64,000 bases of DNA from Artocarpus heterophyllus (taxonomy: Eukaryota > Streptophyta > Magnoliopsida > Rosales > Moraceae): assembly GCA_025403435.1 (NCBI GenBank), contig CM046350.1:11955353-12019352 (forward strand). The letters run 5' to 3'. Shown here piece by piece: positions 38,471-51,412 of this stretch. Position numbers and translations under genes: made by a program. The first letter of the stretch is position 1; every line of letters starts with the position of its first letter. The notes beneath the pieces were generated by a model. The model did not search any database, had not been told where the DNA came from, and saw only the letters and a program-made list of their open reading frames with translations.

Positions 38471-38744
38471 TTGGGGATATTTTTAGCATTGTGCTAATGT
38501 GTTTTGAGAATTATGATTATATTTATTAGTTTTTGAAAGCATTTATGATGTTTGCTAACATTTTAAAGTAGATATGAGATTTGTTAAAACAAGTTTGAAA
38601 ATACCATATTTCTTGCAATTTCTCCCTTACAAAAATTATGACTGCGGAAGTGATATTTCGCAAGCTTACCTTATTCCTTGAGACAAAGAAATGAAGATCT
38701 CCCAAGAAAAGAGAGGAATGAAGAGTCCAGCCCATTGATTTTCT

Positions 38745-38803
38745 TGGGCCAACAACTTTAAATGGGCCTTCATTTTGGGCAATGAAGTAGAAAAAAAGGC
38801 CCA
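38745..38803 (+). promoter_or_regulatory. Cluster of three site II (TGGGCC/GGCCCA) elements
   Basis: TGGGCC occurs at 38745-38750 and 38763-38768, and GGCCCA at 38798-38803, about 195-250 bp before the U2AF65 start codon. Such clusters are bound by TCP factors and are typical of housekeeping promoters of plant RNA-processing and ribosomal genes. This fits the gene downstream. Function is inferred from the motif. Confidence 0.6.
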
Positions 38804-38996
38804 TGTCTCTCTGCTGTTGAAGGCAAAGAAAATCCCGACCGATAAAAGTCAAGAAGTGAAGCCAGAGGAACCCGCCCAGAGCGTACTCGCATATACTCGC
38901 ACAGAGAGATTTGCAGTTTTGTTTTCAGAGGTTTATCCTTCAGACTTCATCGAGCTTCCAAAATCTTTGGTTTAGGGTTTCAATTTTTCAGCTACA

Positions 38997-41900
38997 ATGT
39001 CCGATCAGGATGGCAGTGGAGACGATTACTCCTCTTCTCGGAGCAAAGTAAGCATACCAAAACCCTGCGCAAAATCAGATTAATCGTATGACCTAATATA
39101 TATATATATAGTTTGCAAGACTCAATTGCTATGCTTTCACTTTTTTTTTTCTTTCTGCTTTTCCATTTTCCAGTATGAACGAACAAGTTCGGTTCTTTGG
39201 AAAAGCCGAATTCAATTTCGAACTCAATTTTTGGGTTATCTAGAAGCTTCTTTTATGCAATGAAGAAATTGACGCTTTGTGATTCGCCTGACTGGTAATT
39301 TAACGAATTGTGTGCAGCGTAATTCTCATGGATCAAGTCACGAGAGGTCGACGACGAGGGACTACAAGGAGAGAAGCTCAAGAGGTGACAGAGGAAGAAG
39401 CAGTGGTCGTAATAATGGTTATGAATATGATCGTCATCGAAGACGAGATTACGACAGGTTTTTTAATTTACTATATTCATTCTTAATCCTTTTCAATTTT
39501 GTAAATGTGTGTGTGAACTTGAACTTGTAATATGACTATTGATTTGCTTATAATGTATTATGGTTTTTTTTGTTTTGTTTTGTTTTGTTTTAGGCAACGT
39601 GATTATGATCAGGATAGGGAAAGAAGGCACAGGCATAGAATGCGTTCCCGCTCAAGGGAAGGATCAATATCACCCTCTCCTTCCCGGTCTGGTACTAAAA
39701 GGTGATATTGGGGTTTCAACTTTTACTTAATTTTTTACTTTTATTTTCATGCTCTTACTCCTAGCTATTTACGCCTTTTTATTTGGGATTCACCCCAATT
39801 TTCCCGTGTCCCAAATAGAATATTACTTTGTCATAAGCGAACTTTCTAAGATACATGCCTATTATCATTTTTGCTTCCTTTTTTCTCTCGTTCTTTGGAA
39901 TGACAATTTTTGCATTTGAAGGAGTAAAATGTGGGGATGGGGAGTGCTAGTTCCTGATCTAGCTGACTTATCTTTTGAAAGTTCCATTAACTTATGACAA
40001 TCATGTCTGAAATTTACTTATTTTTCAGCAAGCGGACAAGCGGCTTTGACATGGCACCACCTGCCACCGCCGTGCTCCCTGGTGCTGCTATTCCAGGTAT
40101 CGATCTAGTGTTTGACTTATTTTCCGATCAATGCTTCAATTATTCCAGGTTTCTATCATCCAGTAGTTGGTAATATATTTGTTGTAATAGTTGTGCTTGA
40201 AACATACTTTTCTAATGGTTTACTATGGAAACTGAGAGCCCTTGTTGTGTTGTTTGGTTGTTGTGTGTGGTTGTTTGTTTGTGTTTATGTTGATGGTTTG
40301 GGTAAGAAGGCAATGTTGGGTTGGCGTGACCGCGTAGCCTTTATGTTCATCGGAGAATGGATCAATTAGCTGGATCTTGTTCGCTCTCAACCGACTACAA
40401 TTGCCATTTGGTAGACTTACTAATATTTTTCTAGCATCTGCATATCTGCAGTGATGGAACTCATTTCTTACTTTATTGCTTCAATGGTATTTCTAGGTAT
40501 GAAATAGGGTTTTTTTTCATTCTTATTTAAAAGGAATTAAGTAAATATAAAAGCCTAGGCTACATGATGCATTACTTCTTACAGCTATTGTCCCGCATTT
40601 TTGGTTGTAAGTGATGTAAGCGATCATTCTAACTTTTCTCTACTCCGTTCTGTTAATAATACAGGGCAGCTGCTGGGCGTTCCTCAAACAACACCTGGAG
40701 TGGTGCAAAACATATTGCCTTTCGGAACTGCACAAGTTTGTATCTTCCATTGGCATTAATGAGTATTATGCTCTTTTTTTTTTGTTTGTATTCTTTTGTT
40801 GTGATGTCATAGACCTATTACATGTGACAGTTTTCTCTTCCCCTGATGCCGGCCCAAGCCATGACTCAGCAGGTAGATATATGAATAGCATGTATCCTAT
40901 AAGTAGATAAATGGGATGATCATCAATCATATTTTTCTTTTCTGTTTGACAGTATGAGTTTACGGCGACATAGAGAGAGAGAGGAACGGGAAGGAAGAAA
41001 GAAACAGAGAGAAGAGGGGAGAAATAGAAGAGGAATCTAGAAAGAAGAGAGTAACAATAGAGAGAAAATTCGTGTATCTAATAATGAACATCAAAGTCCA
41101 ACGTGAAAATACAATCATTAGCTCTATTTTTGGGCTTATAGCTTAACTTAATAAATCCTAAAAATAAGATAAACATATGATAATTAACTTAAATGTATTT
41201 TAATATAACCACTTAAATTCTTGATTTCACTCAAACATTTTAAATTCCTGATTAGTTATATCTTGCTTGTAATCACTTTCTGTTTGTTTCTTACTTGTGT
41301 AGGCTACAAGGCATGCTCGACGAGTATATGTTGGTGGGCTTCCTCCTACAGCTAATGAGCAGGTTTTCCTTTCTTCTTTTTTTTTTTTTTTTCCCTTTCT
41401 TGGTTATATTCTCTTCAAGAAAAAGAATTAGAGTTTACCTTTACTAGAATTTAATTCCTAAACTACTTGTCTTCCATTATTATGTATAATTGTACTTCCA
41501 ACCATGCAAAGGCCTATTTCTTATGCCAATTGTCTAGAGTTTGGGGTTTAAGACTTCATGATGTATGGTGTCCCTGATCAATAAAATGGCTTCTTGCATG
41601 CTGCTATATGCTGCTTCGTTACAGACTGGTCATGCATAATCTAAAACTGCGCATTTTGGATAGCTTAGGATGTTTTTCCTTGCTTTTTTAGCAAAATTAT
41701 GTCTTGCATTCTTTGGAACCCTGTGAAGGACTGTCCTATTTCTCTTACAGACAATTGCTACGTTCTTCAGTGGTGTTATGTCTGCAATTGGAGGAAATTC
41801 TTCTGGTTCAGGTAATAAGAATTCCACTTCGAGAGGTGCAACATGCATTCTTTATACTCTAAAGCTGTAGCTTATTTACATTGGTTTTTCTGAGAATATT

Positions 41901-44900
41901 GCGTATTCTGGAATTTGAAATTTGCAGGCGATGCAGTTGTTAATGTCTACATCAATCATGAGAAGAAGTTTGCATTTGTGGAGATGAGAACTGTTGAAGA
42001 AGCAAGTAATGCAATGGCATTAGATGGGATCATATTTGAGGCAAGCAATTTGATACTCTTTAACACCTTTTTGTGTGTTTGTGTTGAGATCTCATAAGAG
42101 AAGGTTGACAGTTGTAAACAATTTAGGAAGTTCATATACTATATGTTAACTGTCACGTTTGCCTGACAAAAGCTACATGAATTAAGCATGGGTGTCACTT
42201 TATTATGTAATTAAGTCTTGGATTTGCTTGTTTCCACGAAATTTTCTTCTTTAAGTGTGGCATAATGAGGCTTTTACTGCCCTTTATCTAATTTTATGGC
42301 ACAATGAGAAAATAAAGGGATACACCTATCATTGTTTTAGTTTCTCTTCTTTTTCCGAATCGCAAAAATATAAAGTAGATGTCATATCAAAGATGACAAA
42401 ATACTTACTGGCAGAGTGTATGGTTGCTCATCCTGCCTGATAATGTGTTGGGCTTTGGCGTACTTGAAGTTTCGTCCTAGTCTGGTGCTCACAATCTAGA
42501 GCACGTGATGAAGTCTTCAGGAACTGGAGAGTCGAAATACATTTGTGCTAAGTTTTTTTGTAAGTGGATAGAAGAATGTCAAGTCACTGGATAGCTTAAG
42601 TACTGGAGTTCACATGTTTTCGCTTTTCAGTTAAACTTGCATTTCTATTTCTGAAAAAAAAAAAAAAGAAACAAAACAAAACAAAACTATTTTGGGCTTC
42701 TGTGCTGCGAGTTTTTTTTTTTTAATTATTTTTTTATGGGTTGCTAGGGAAAACAAAAAAAATGTCATGGTTATACTTGAATACACTATCGAAATCTTTA
42801 TATATTTAGCATGATTCTTTTTAATATTTAACAGGGGGTTGCTGTAAGGGTACGAAGGCCAACAGACTACAATCCTGCTTTAGCCGCGACACTTGGTCCT
42901 AGCCAACCAAGTCCAAATCTTAACTTAGCTGCTGTTGGGCTCACACCAGGGTAGTTGACATTTTTACAATGAGATTGATGTGTTCACACAGTTAAGTTGA
43001 TATAATCTTCATGTGCTAATTCTTGATATTTGATTGACAGTGCACTCACTGGAGCTGAGGGACCTGAACGTATCTTTGTTGGTGGACTGCCATATTACTT
43101 CACTGAGCCACAGATAAGAGAATTGTTAGAGTCCTTTGGGTAATGGTTTAGTTACCAGCCATCTTTCTTCCTTCTTCCACGCTTGTAAAAATAAAAGAAA
43201 CCTGCGTTTATAGATCTAATGCTTGCGTCTACAATAATAAGTACCTCGTCTAACTGTACCTTTGATGCATGCAGACCTCTTCGGGGCTTCGACCTTGTTA
43301 AGGATAAAGACACTGGAAACTCAAAAGGATATGGTTTCTGTGTCTATCAGGTGAAATGATCAAACTTCAAAAACACTAGATCCTGACAGTGCTCTCACCT
43401 TACAACTATTTTTCAATTACTGTGACTAAATCATTATATGGTTTATTATAAGGCCATTTTCTTCTCTTCAATGCACGTATACTGCTTTGTGTTCTAAAGA
43501 CACTACTTCTTAAATCATTTATCTGATGTAACAGGATCCAGCAGTGACAGACATTGCCTGTGGTGCTCTTAATGGATTGAAAATGGGGGATAAAACCCTC
43601 ACTGTTCGGCGTGCTACGTTGAGGTTGGTGTAATTGTGCTTTGAGATATGCAAGGGAAAAAACAACAATTTTTTCGAAGTTAGAAGTTGTAGATCATTTT
43701 TATCTATTATTGCATTCTTTTTTCTTTTCAATATCTTGAGACCACATGCATCTTGAAACTTTGTCTGAATATACTTTAGCAGCACTGGGCAGTCTAAATC
43801 AGAACAGGAAAATATATTGGCACAGGCACAACAGCATATAGCCATTCAGGTTATACCTATCTTGGAGTCCTGCTGGTGTAATTTTTTGGGTCCCATCGTC
43901 TACATTTTGTACTAAGTTTCACTGTGTTACAGAAGATGGCTCTGCAAGCTGGTGGCATAAAACTTCCAGAAATTGGGATGACGCTCGTAGAAAACGCTGG
44001 AATTCCAACTAAAATTTTATGTTTGACAGAGGTACTTTCAGATTTTAATGCAGTGTTCACTGTTCCGTGCAAGCAAAACAAGGTTGTTAGTGAGAGATAT
44101 GCATTTACTTCTAGATCATTCATCTTTCAGCCTGCAAACCTTTTTTTTTTTTCCTTTCATTTTTATTCCTTACAATATCACTCTGCAAACCTTGATTTCA
44201 TTCCCCCTTGACATCCTAGTTAACATTACTTATTTTAACTACTGATTTTTGGTGCGTTATGTCCTGTGAAGGCAATTAGTGCTGATCAACTGAAGGACGA
44301 TGAAGAATACGAAGAAATAGTGGAAGACATGAGGGAGGAATGTGGAAAATTTGGTATATGATTTATATTTTATGCGAACCCCACTACCACCCCACCCCAA
44401 TTGCCCACCCAGCACCCACACACACACACAACAATAGATGCTGTTGTCTGAATGTGTTAACCATATTAGTTTTTCAACAGAAACATGTAAAGAACTTTTT
44501 TTATGGCTTTATCTATAGAGCACCTTCTTACAGTTACAAATTTAAAGAAAACAAAAGTTTGTTGTTATTTTGATAGCAGAGTAATATTCAGTTGCTCAAT
44601 AACGACTTGGTACTAGGGCGGAATTTTTAATGGGCATTTGGTGATACATATTGAACCATAGTGCGATTATCTTATCTTTTCTTTGTTGATTTCCAAAAAT
44701 AAAATGCATTCACCGCATGTATCCTGCTTTTCTTTACTTATTCTATTAAATTGGTTAGGAATTGTGGTGAATGTCATTATTCCTCGTCCAGATCAGAATG
44801 GAGAGCCAATCTCTGGTGTTGGAAAGGTATTTCACCAAATTGTACGTTGTTTTTTTGTCTTCATGCCCTTAATGGGTCATATATTTATGTCCTGTCTTCT

Positions 44901-45247
44901 CTGAGAACAAACATTCGATGCATCGGTTGCTACATATAAACATAATGTACCTTGAGGCTTGAGCTTGATGTTTGTTTACTCGTCGTTTCATGTCATCTTT
45001 CTTTGTCGAGCTTCTCCGGAAATGGAACTTTTACCGGGCGCTACTTTTATGGGCAATCCAAAGTGTGGCATTTCAGTGTTGTCGTGCCATCTCACGTTTT
45101 CACTTGCAGGTGTTCTTGGAATATTCTGATGCTGTAGGTTGTGCCAATGCAAGGAATGTGCTCAATGGAAGAAAATTTGGGGGTAATATTGTGAATGCTG
45201 TTTTTTATCCAGAAGACAGATATTATAGCAGGGACTATAGTGCATAA
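38997..45247 (+). CDS. U2AF65: U2AF large subunit (U2AF65), splicing factor
   Basis: Eighteen coding exons give 516 aa: 38997-39047, 39318-39457, 39594-39701, 40029-40096, 40665-40735, 40831-40872, 41303-41362, 41751-41811, 41928-42040, 42835-42950, 43041-43139, 43275-43350, 43535-43623, 43780-43849, 43933-44031, 44272-44353, 44759-44826, 45110-45247. All phases agree. The protein binds the polypyrimidine tract and helps recruit U2 snRNP to 3' splice sites in the nucleus. It has an Arg/Ser-rich N-terminus to about residue 105, then SGFDMAPP, RRM1 (about 165-245, RVYVGGL and KKFAFVEM), RRM2 (about 287-365, RIFVGGL and KGYGFCVY) and the C-terminal UHM (about 422-516, with GRKF). The RS region seems shorter than in Arabidopsis U2AF65A, so an alternative 5' exon is possible. 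Intron 9 has a GC donor. AATAAA follows at 45306. Confidence 0.95.
42041..42834 (+). other. GC-AG intron (intron 9 of U2AF65)
   Basis: Exon 9 ends GATGGGATCATATTTGAG and the intron starts GCAAGC. The next exon starts after AACAG with GGGGTTGCTGTAAGG. Only this junction restores the conserved protein text IIFEGVAVRVRRP. No GT donor nearby keeps both frame and conservation. The donor GAG|GCAAGC fits the strong consensus that GC introns need. Confidence 0.88.
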
Positions 45248-45319
45248 GAATAATATTAGACATGCTTTTTGATTTTGTGGTGTTCTTCCAGTGGTCCTCT
45301 ACCGCAATAAAAGTACTTT

Positions 45320-46050
45320 TTTGTGATTACCAACAGAACTTTTGGACGGTGTAATACTGTAATTCCTCTCGTCAGGAAATAGATCTTTTTCTTCCTTTCT
45401 TTTCATGTTCAGTAGTGCTTTGTTCACTATGCGCTCTTTATCTGTAGTCTGAGCAATTTGGTCAATTTCTAGAGCGGCTGGCTCTTTCAAAATGAACAGC
45501 AAAAAATGTCATCCTCTATTCCAAGACATTTGATCTTGTTTTATAATTATAATTATCTGTCATTAGTTCAATTTAAAACTAGAGCCTTCCTTAATTACAA
45601 GCACCTAATGATGAAGTTAATTTAGTGTGTTGGCTAAATATTCATTGACAAATAATACTTTTTGAGTTTATAAGAAATCATTTTGTTTGTTTTCTTTTGG
45701 GCCAAAAAAAGGAAAAAAGGGGAGGGCTGTGGTTGAGGATGATCAAATTCTCTACCGGTGGAGAATGCAATTAACAATCACATGATTGAAAAAAAAAAAA
45801 AAAGGGAACAATGGAGATTACAAAAATTTAGGTAGACCTTCTCACATTATATTTGATCAAAATTTCAAACAATTAAAATAATAGAATTTTTGGGTAAACC
45901 TCCTCCATATTTGCCAATCTATTTCATCTCAGCCACTTGCTCTGGCATTGAAGATAGACTTGTCGCCGAAGAGGGAGGAGGCACAATCTCGTCCAAATGA
46001 AAGCATGATTTGACCCCTTGTGGTCTCACCATTGTTGGAATGCAGGGAGC
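45320..46050. other. Intergenic DNA downstream of U2AF65
   Basis: The first part is the probable 3' UTR of U2AF65. The rest is AT-rich with an A run near 45788-45802 and no gene. Confidence 0.5.
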
Positions 46051-46057
46051 TTGCATC

Positions 46058-46300
46058 GGTGAACCATTCGCAAACCTTGTTGGAGCTTGGAGTTTGGGTT
46101 TCGGGTGTGGCAGAGCTGGGCTGGCATTGGCGAACCATGAGCAGACCTTGTTGGAGCTGGGAGCGTGGGATCCAGGTGTCGTAGAGCTAGGCTCACATTG
46201 GCAAACCATTCAAGAACCTCATTGGAGCGGGGAGCATGGGATCTGGGTGTTGCAATGCTGGGCTCGCATCGACGAACAATTTGCAAACCTCATCAGTGCC
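46058..46300. repeat. 71-bp minisatellite, about 3.4 copies
   Basis: Units start at 46058, 46129, 46200 and 46271 with exact 71-bp spacing and begin GGTGAACCATT, GGCGAACCATG, GGCAAACCATT and GACGAACAATT. The units have diverged by roughly a fifth. Frames stay open on both strands, but 71 is not a multiple of three, so each copy is read in a different frame and no protein repeat results. Confidence 0.88.
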
Positions 46301-46749
46301 ACCAGATCGGCGGCGTCTCGTCTTTATTATGCGCCTTCGCCGGTGGCAGCGTCAGAGGAGGAGGAGGAAGCACATGAAGCAACAGAGGCTTCGAGAACAA
46401 TCCGATTCACGATTTGCGACTGCTGGAACCTATCTTCTCAACAAATCCACCGAAGCCTCCCCCACCATCATCACCGCTGGCGCTGCCGCCACTGCCCTAT
46501 CAAGCCAACTCCGATTGTGGCTTCCTTCTCCGATCGTGTCTTCTAGCATAATTTTTTTTTTTTAATTTTTAATTTTTTTAATAAATGTAAAATAATCATG
46601 TGTGTGAGAGTCTGTTTTTGTTTGATGGTCCATCTTTTTCTACCATCAGATTTTGGTTTAATGATACATCGTCGTTTTTTCAAATTTTTTAAAAAAAGGT
46701 ATTATGCATCATCTTAAAACAAAAAACGCATACCATCATTCAAGTAGGG

Positions 46750-46995
46750 GTGTTCATTGGTCAATAAAGTGCAGGGTAAACAATCGTTTGAGGGACCCAT
46801 AAGGCTCCGACCGGGTAACTGTAACCCTCAACTTTGGGCCCTTATTCGGGGAGAGACCCAGCTGGAAAAGATCCTGCATGGGCCTTGCTGGGGGAGCGTA
46901 TCCATTGAGATTTGAACCTATGAGCACTCGTATAAGAGAGCCTTAGGTGTACCCTAGGTACCAATCAAACTGGGCAGCTAGATTGATACCTGAGA
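46750..46995 (-). mobile_element. Possible tRNA-derived SINE
   Basis: Read on the minus strand, a box-A-like segment (GCCCAGTTTGATTGG) is followed after about 45 nt by a box-B-like GGTTCAAATCTC, the internal promoter layout of pol III SINEs. The following GC-rich body (GTCTCTCCCCGAATAAGG) is followed by CACCCCTA at about 46750. No poly(A) tail or target duplication was confirmed, so the call is tentative. Confidence 0.4.
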
Positions 46996-47532
46996 TAGGC
47001 TTTAAAAACCCTATTATTCAAGAGGAAAAAAGGTTTGACCCTCAACAAAGATGCTGTGAATGTGTTTTAGAAACAAGCCTTCAAAATTGTCATCATCAAT
47101 TCAGTCGTTTATAATAGTCAGATCTGTAAAGCATAAAAAGTGATATTGATCATGATTCAATGGTTTCAAAACGTGCACTTCTGATGGGGGTTTCCATCAG
47201 AGAAATACCCTTATAAATATATAGAATGTGTGGAAATAAAGTTCTAATTCTAAAGTTTGAACAGTATATTATAGCATGTAAGTTTCATATTTACATATTT
47301 TTACTTTATATTGTTTACGGTTTAAACCTTAAAATTTAAACTACTCCATCAGACACCCTAATAATTTTATTAATACTAATTAATGTGTAATTTTTTCAAA
47401 TACCAGCTTAACTTGCATTTTTTGGAAATAACAAAATAACGTACTTAGGTTAAAACTTAATAAATAATATCATAGAGTTTCAAAATATATATTAAATAGC
47501 ATATCATAATAAATTGAATGATATTCCATGAG

Positions 47533-49892
47533 TGTGACACCCGTTATTCTCCTAACGGGTATTGAGGTAATTAAATTAATTTTTAGTGTATAAAAAAAAA
47601 TTGCTTCATTTAAATTTATTTTATAATATTTATTTTTATCTATTTTTAAATTTTCTAAAATTCTCCTATATTTATTTAGTATGATTACTAAAAAGCCTTA
47701 GAACTTCTAATAAATCTCAAAAATGTCATATTGGCATTATGTGTGTTAAAGTCTTTAGATGAGACATAAGGATATCTTTTCCAACGACTCTTGACCCTCA
47801 TTTTCTTTATTTCCTCCGTGACATGCTTCAACATGTCTCCTCTATAATTGTTTCTATCACTTCTCTTCAAAGACTTCATCTTTTCTTCCTTTCTCTTCCA
47901 CGGTTCCCACACTCTTCTTCTCATTTCTTTGCTGAAGCAAAATACTTAGAGAACTTCTTCAAGGCAGCCATAAAAATCAGCCACCATCACCTCCATTTGA
48001 GCAAGAATTTCAGTCATACCGAAGTAAAGGAACCTGTTTTGAAGCCATTTCAAGCTTCCAACTAACCATAATCCGAGGTTAGAATCTTATGAACAAATTT
48101 AGTCTTTCATTTATAAATTTTCTTTTATACTAAAGGATTATTCAAATTTGCGTTCTTAAACCTAAGTATATGTTTGTTGCTATTTTGGAGCATATGTATG
48201 AAGTCTAAGTGTATATGCCCTAGACAGAAAATTTATATTGTTAAACTTTGTAATACCTCTATGGGCAGTGGTTATTTCTTGAAATTCTAAGATTAAATTA
48301 AAATGAATTTTATGAATTGGTTTGCATATTTGAAAAGTAGCATCCTAGGCTTTCTAACGAGCTATCATAAACCTAAATCGGAGTTGTATTTTATTTTCTA
48401 AGAATTATTCAATTTTTGTATTGAAAACTAGTAAATCTGCCAGTTTGTTATGGTATACCAACTACTAACCTGAACCAAGAACCCATCTTTGCTCACCACC
48501 TAATTCTTTAATGTCTTGCAACCTTTCCAATATTATCCTAAGTGATTGATGAATCTTATTAGGGACTAAAACATATAGATTACTTGTTCACATTTTATAT
48601 TGTGTTAAGACAAAAATTGTTTACTGTGGTATTCAAAAGAGATTTATATAAAAGCTTTAATGGCATACTAGTAAGATAGGTTTACACATGATTTATTTAT
48701 GAATGTAGTTGTATGTTGTGCTTTAGTTTTAATTGTCCTTATGCACGCCTTAGGATCAAGGGAGTATGGAGCTAACGTTAACTGATTCCAGGATTAAAAG
48801 ATTGTTGATAAGCTTGAAAGGTAGGGATTCTATTACTCATCTTTTGTGAGGTTTTTATAGAATTAAAATTGATTGTTTTGCCGCAATATATATATATCTA
48901 TGTTGAACTGATATTATATGATTATCACATATGAAACTATGACATGGACTCGTCTTGTATTGTACGGCGAGGAACATAATGAATTGACACATGTTATAAA
49001 TTGAGAAGCATGGTTAGGAAAACTAACTCTATTGATAATGATTCAATATAGAGAAATTGTGAGACATGAAGAGGGCGACGGTTACGTCCTTGGGCATGAA
49101 TACCCTAAAAGGTAAAATAAGGGGAAGGCGATGACGCTTCCTTGGGTTGAAAGTCCCAGAACACACTGTACAGGAATCGACTTGGTGAGGACTCGGGGCT
49201 TGATGTCCCCTCACCGGAACACCCTTGGAATGTTTATAGGGTGATCAAGTGCGCCCATTTGGGTTTCGATGAGTTGAGTGATACTCAATTTAACATGGAT
49301 ACCTAGGAACAATGATGATTGGTAATATTTGTATAAATGTGTAATTATGACACTTGGTAACGATTAACTACGGTATCCATAAGATGTGATCATAATAAAC
49401 CTCATAATCTGGAATATGATGTGACTTACTAACCATGCAGATTTTAATGTGGTAATGATAAAAACCTAAAGGTGAGTAATGGCTTTCTCTACTGAGCATA
49501 GTGTTGCTCATACCCTTATATTTTTATCTTTTCAGGACTCACTAAGTGTGAGGTGGCTACGAGAAATATAGTTGAGGAAGCGATGTAACTATATTACATT
49601 GGGACTGCTCAATTGTAAAGAATGTTCTTCATGATAATGTAAGCATCAATTGTTACTTTCTGTGACTGTATTACAATGTGTTGAGGGTTAAAATGATGAT
49701 GACAACAGTTTATATTATTAAATTTAAGGTGCTACATTAAAACTGTGGTTTATTTATCGTTTATATTTTTATTTTTGAGTTGAGAGTTTTCATTTAAGTC
49801 CCGGGCAAATTTTATTTTTAAGGTTTTACTTTTATTATTTATTTTTATTTTATCTCATTAAAAACTGTTAACCCCCATATAGGGGCGTTACA
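47533..49892 (+). mobile_element. Solo LTR, 2.36 kb, with 5-bp target duplication
   Basis: The block starts TGTGACACCC and ends GGGGCGTTACA, so its ends are inverted (TGTRACRCCC). ATGAG flanks both sides exactly (47528-47532 and 49893-49897). No gag or pol lies between, so this is one LTR left after LTR-LTR recombination. The start, the length and GC-rich patches such as GAGGGCGACGGTTACG suggest a Ty3/Gypsy chromovirus of the Tekay/Del kind, which is inference. The perfect duplication suggests a fairly recent insertion. Confidence 0.88.
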
Positions 49893-49897
49893 ATGAG

Positions 49898-51400
49898 AAT
49901 TTAAGAACAAAAACACTAAATACCTCTACCTCTTTCGTCTTTATATCTCTTACCTTCCTATCTAGCCGACACTACCGGTAGCCAAGTAATACTGTATTAC
50001 CTTGTAAATACAAAAATTTATTGACGACTTTGGTGCCGATAGTCGAGAAATACAATATTACTCTATTAATACTGTATTATCATGTAAATACAAAATATTG
50101 TTATAAAAATATAAAATTTACAGACGACCTTACCAACAGCCAAGATATCATCGCACCGACGATATTTTTGGTAGCCGATAAATACCACTAAAAATAATAC
50201 ATACACACACAACAATAATAGAAAACAACAACAACGACAACACAAATCAAAACAACAAAATATGCAGAAAAAGTAACCACTAAAACACAAAAATAAAAAA
50301 AAAATACAGAAAATTTTATTGCAAACATGTAAACACAAAATTTCATTGCAAACCTGTAAACACAAAAAAAAAAAAAAAAAAAGAAAGTTTGTTACAAATT
50401 TTCTTTCCCTTTTTTAAAACTTTTGACATTATTTACTGATCAACTCATAAAATCTACTATTTTATACAATTTCTCTATTATTAATATAAAAATAAATTTT
50501 TTATTTTCAAAGGGTGTAGACCTCAAAAATTAAGGATCTAATATAGTTCGAGGGGAAAAGAAAAGAAAATAAAAAAATAAAAAAGCTCGGTTGCTGTCAA
50601 TTCAAGAGCTCGTTCACCGCGGATGTTGGGTGATTTTTAAACGGCTTCTGATGTTTCTCCACGTCTAAAAACGCTATCCAAACCACAGCCTAGTCAAAAA
50701 CCGTAAGTAACGGGCGAAAAAAAATAAATGAAAAAACTAAAAAAGTCAGAAAAGTGGGAGACGAAATGTATAGGCTGACTAGGATCACCGTCATTCACAC
50801 ACCCTCCCCCTCCCATATTTGATTCTCTTTTGTTTCCCCAAGAAGATCATAAATCGTTTCCACCACGCCAAAATCGGCTAATAAACGTCAACCGACCAAA
50901 ATGGCCACGTCATCTAAGAATAGTAATATATTTATATTGTGTGATATATTTATATTATACCCCTTGTTTTATTTTCAATTTTAACTTAAATTTTTTATTA
51001 TGGTAATATAAAATTTTTATATTTTTAATATTAAAAAAATAAATTTTTAAACGCTACGGTTACGGTGTTTTAAAAAAAATTGGTTTAAATTAAACACTTA
51101 AAACCTGTTTGATTCGAGTATTCAAATAAAAATTTAAACTTTTATAAAAAAAAATTATAATAAAATAATTTAAATCGTGATTTAAAAAAATAAACAGGCC
51201 TTTTATTATTTTGTATGGGTCAGGTGGATACGAGTCATTTTCATTGTTCTTATCTTAGGTGAGGGATCGGCGTCAGACAATACAAATATGGTAAACATTA
51301 AAATACATTTTAAAACTCCTCCAATTGGATTCCGCGTTTTCAACGCCTAATCAAAAGATTTGGATAATGTTGCCACGTTAACATTCTCTCACCCCCTCTC
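49898..51400. other. AT-rich intergenic DNA upstream of TSJT1-like gene
   Basis: No gene is supported. It contains A runs (50356-50382), ACGT-core motifs (CCACGTCA at about 50904, CCACGTTA at about 51373) and a small inverted-repeat MITE near 51108-51205 (ACCTGTTTGATTC on the left, AAAAATAAACAGG on the right). Confidence 0.5.
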
Positions 51401-51412
51401 TCTCTAGAAACA

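Noticed and set aside
46010..46546. 178-residue open frame
   Set aside because: It is made of the 71-bp minisatellite and low-complexity DNA. The unit is not a multiple of three, and the reverse strand is equally open.
46900..46995. Intact tRNA gene
   Set aside because: Only box A- and box B-like segments are present; no cloverleaf or acceptor stem can be drawn.
50066..50365. 99-residue Cys/Phe-rich frame on the minus strand
   Set aside because: Its composition comes from A- and CAA-rich DNA and it has no ordered Cys pattern.
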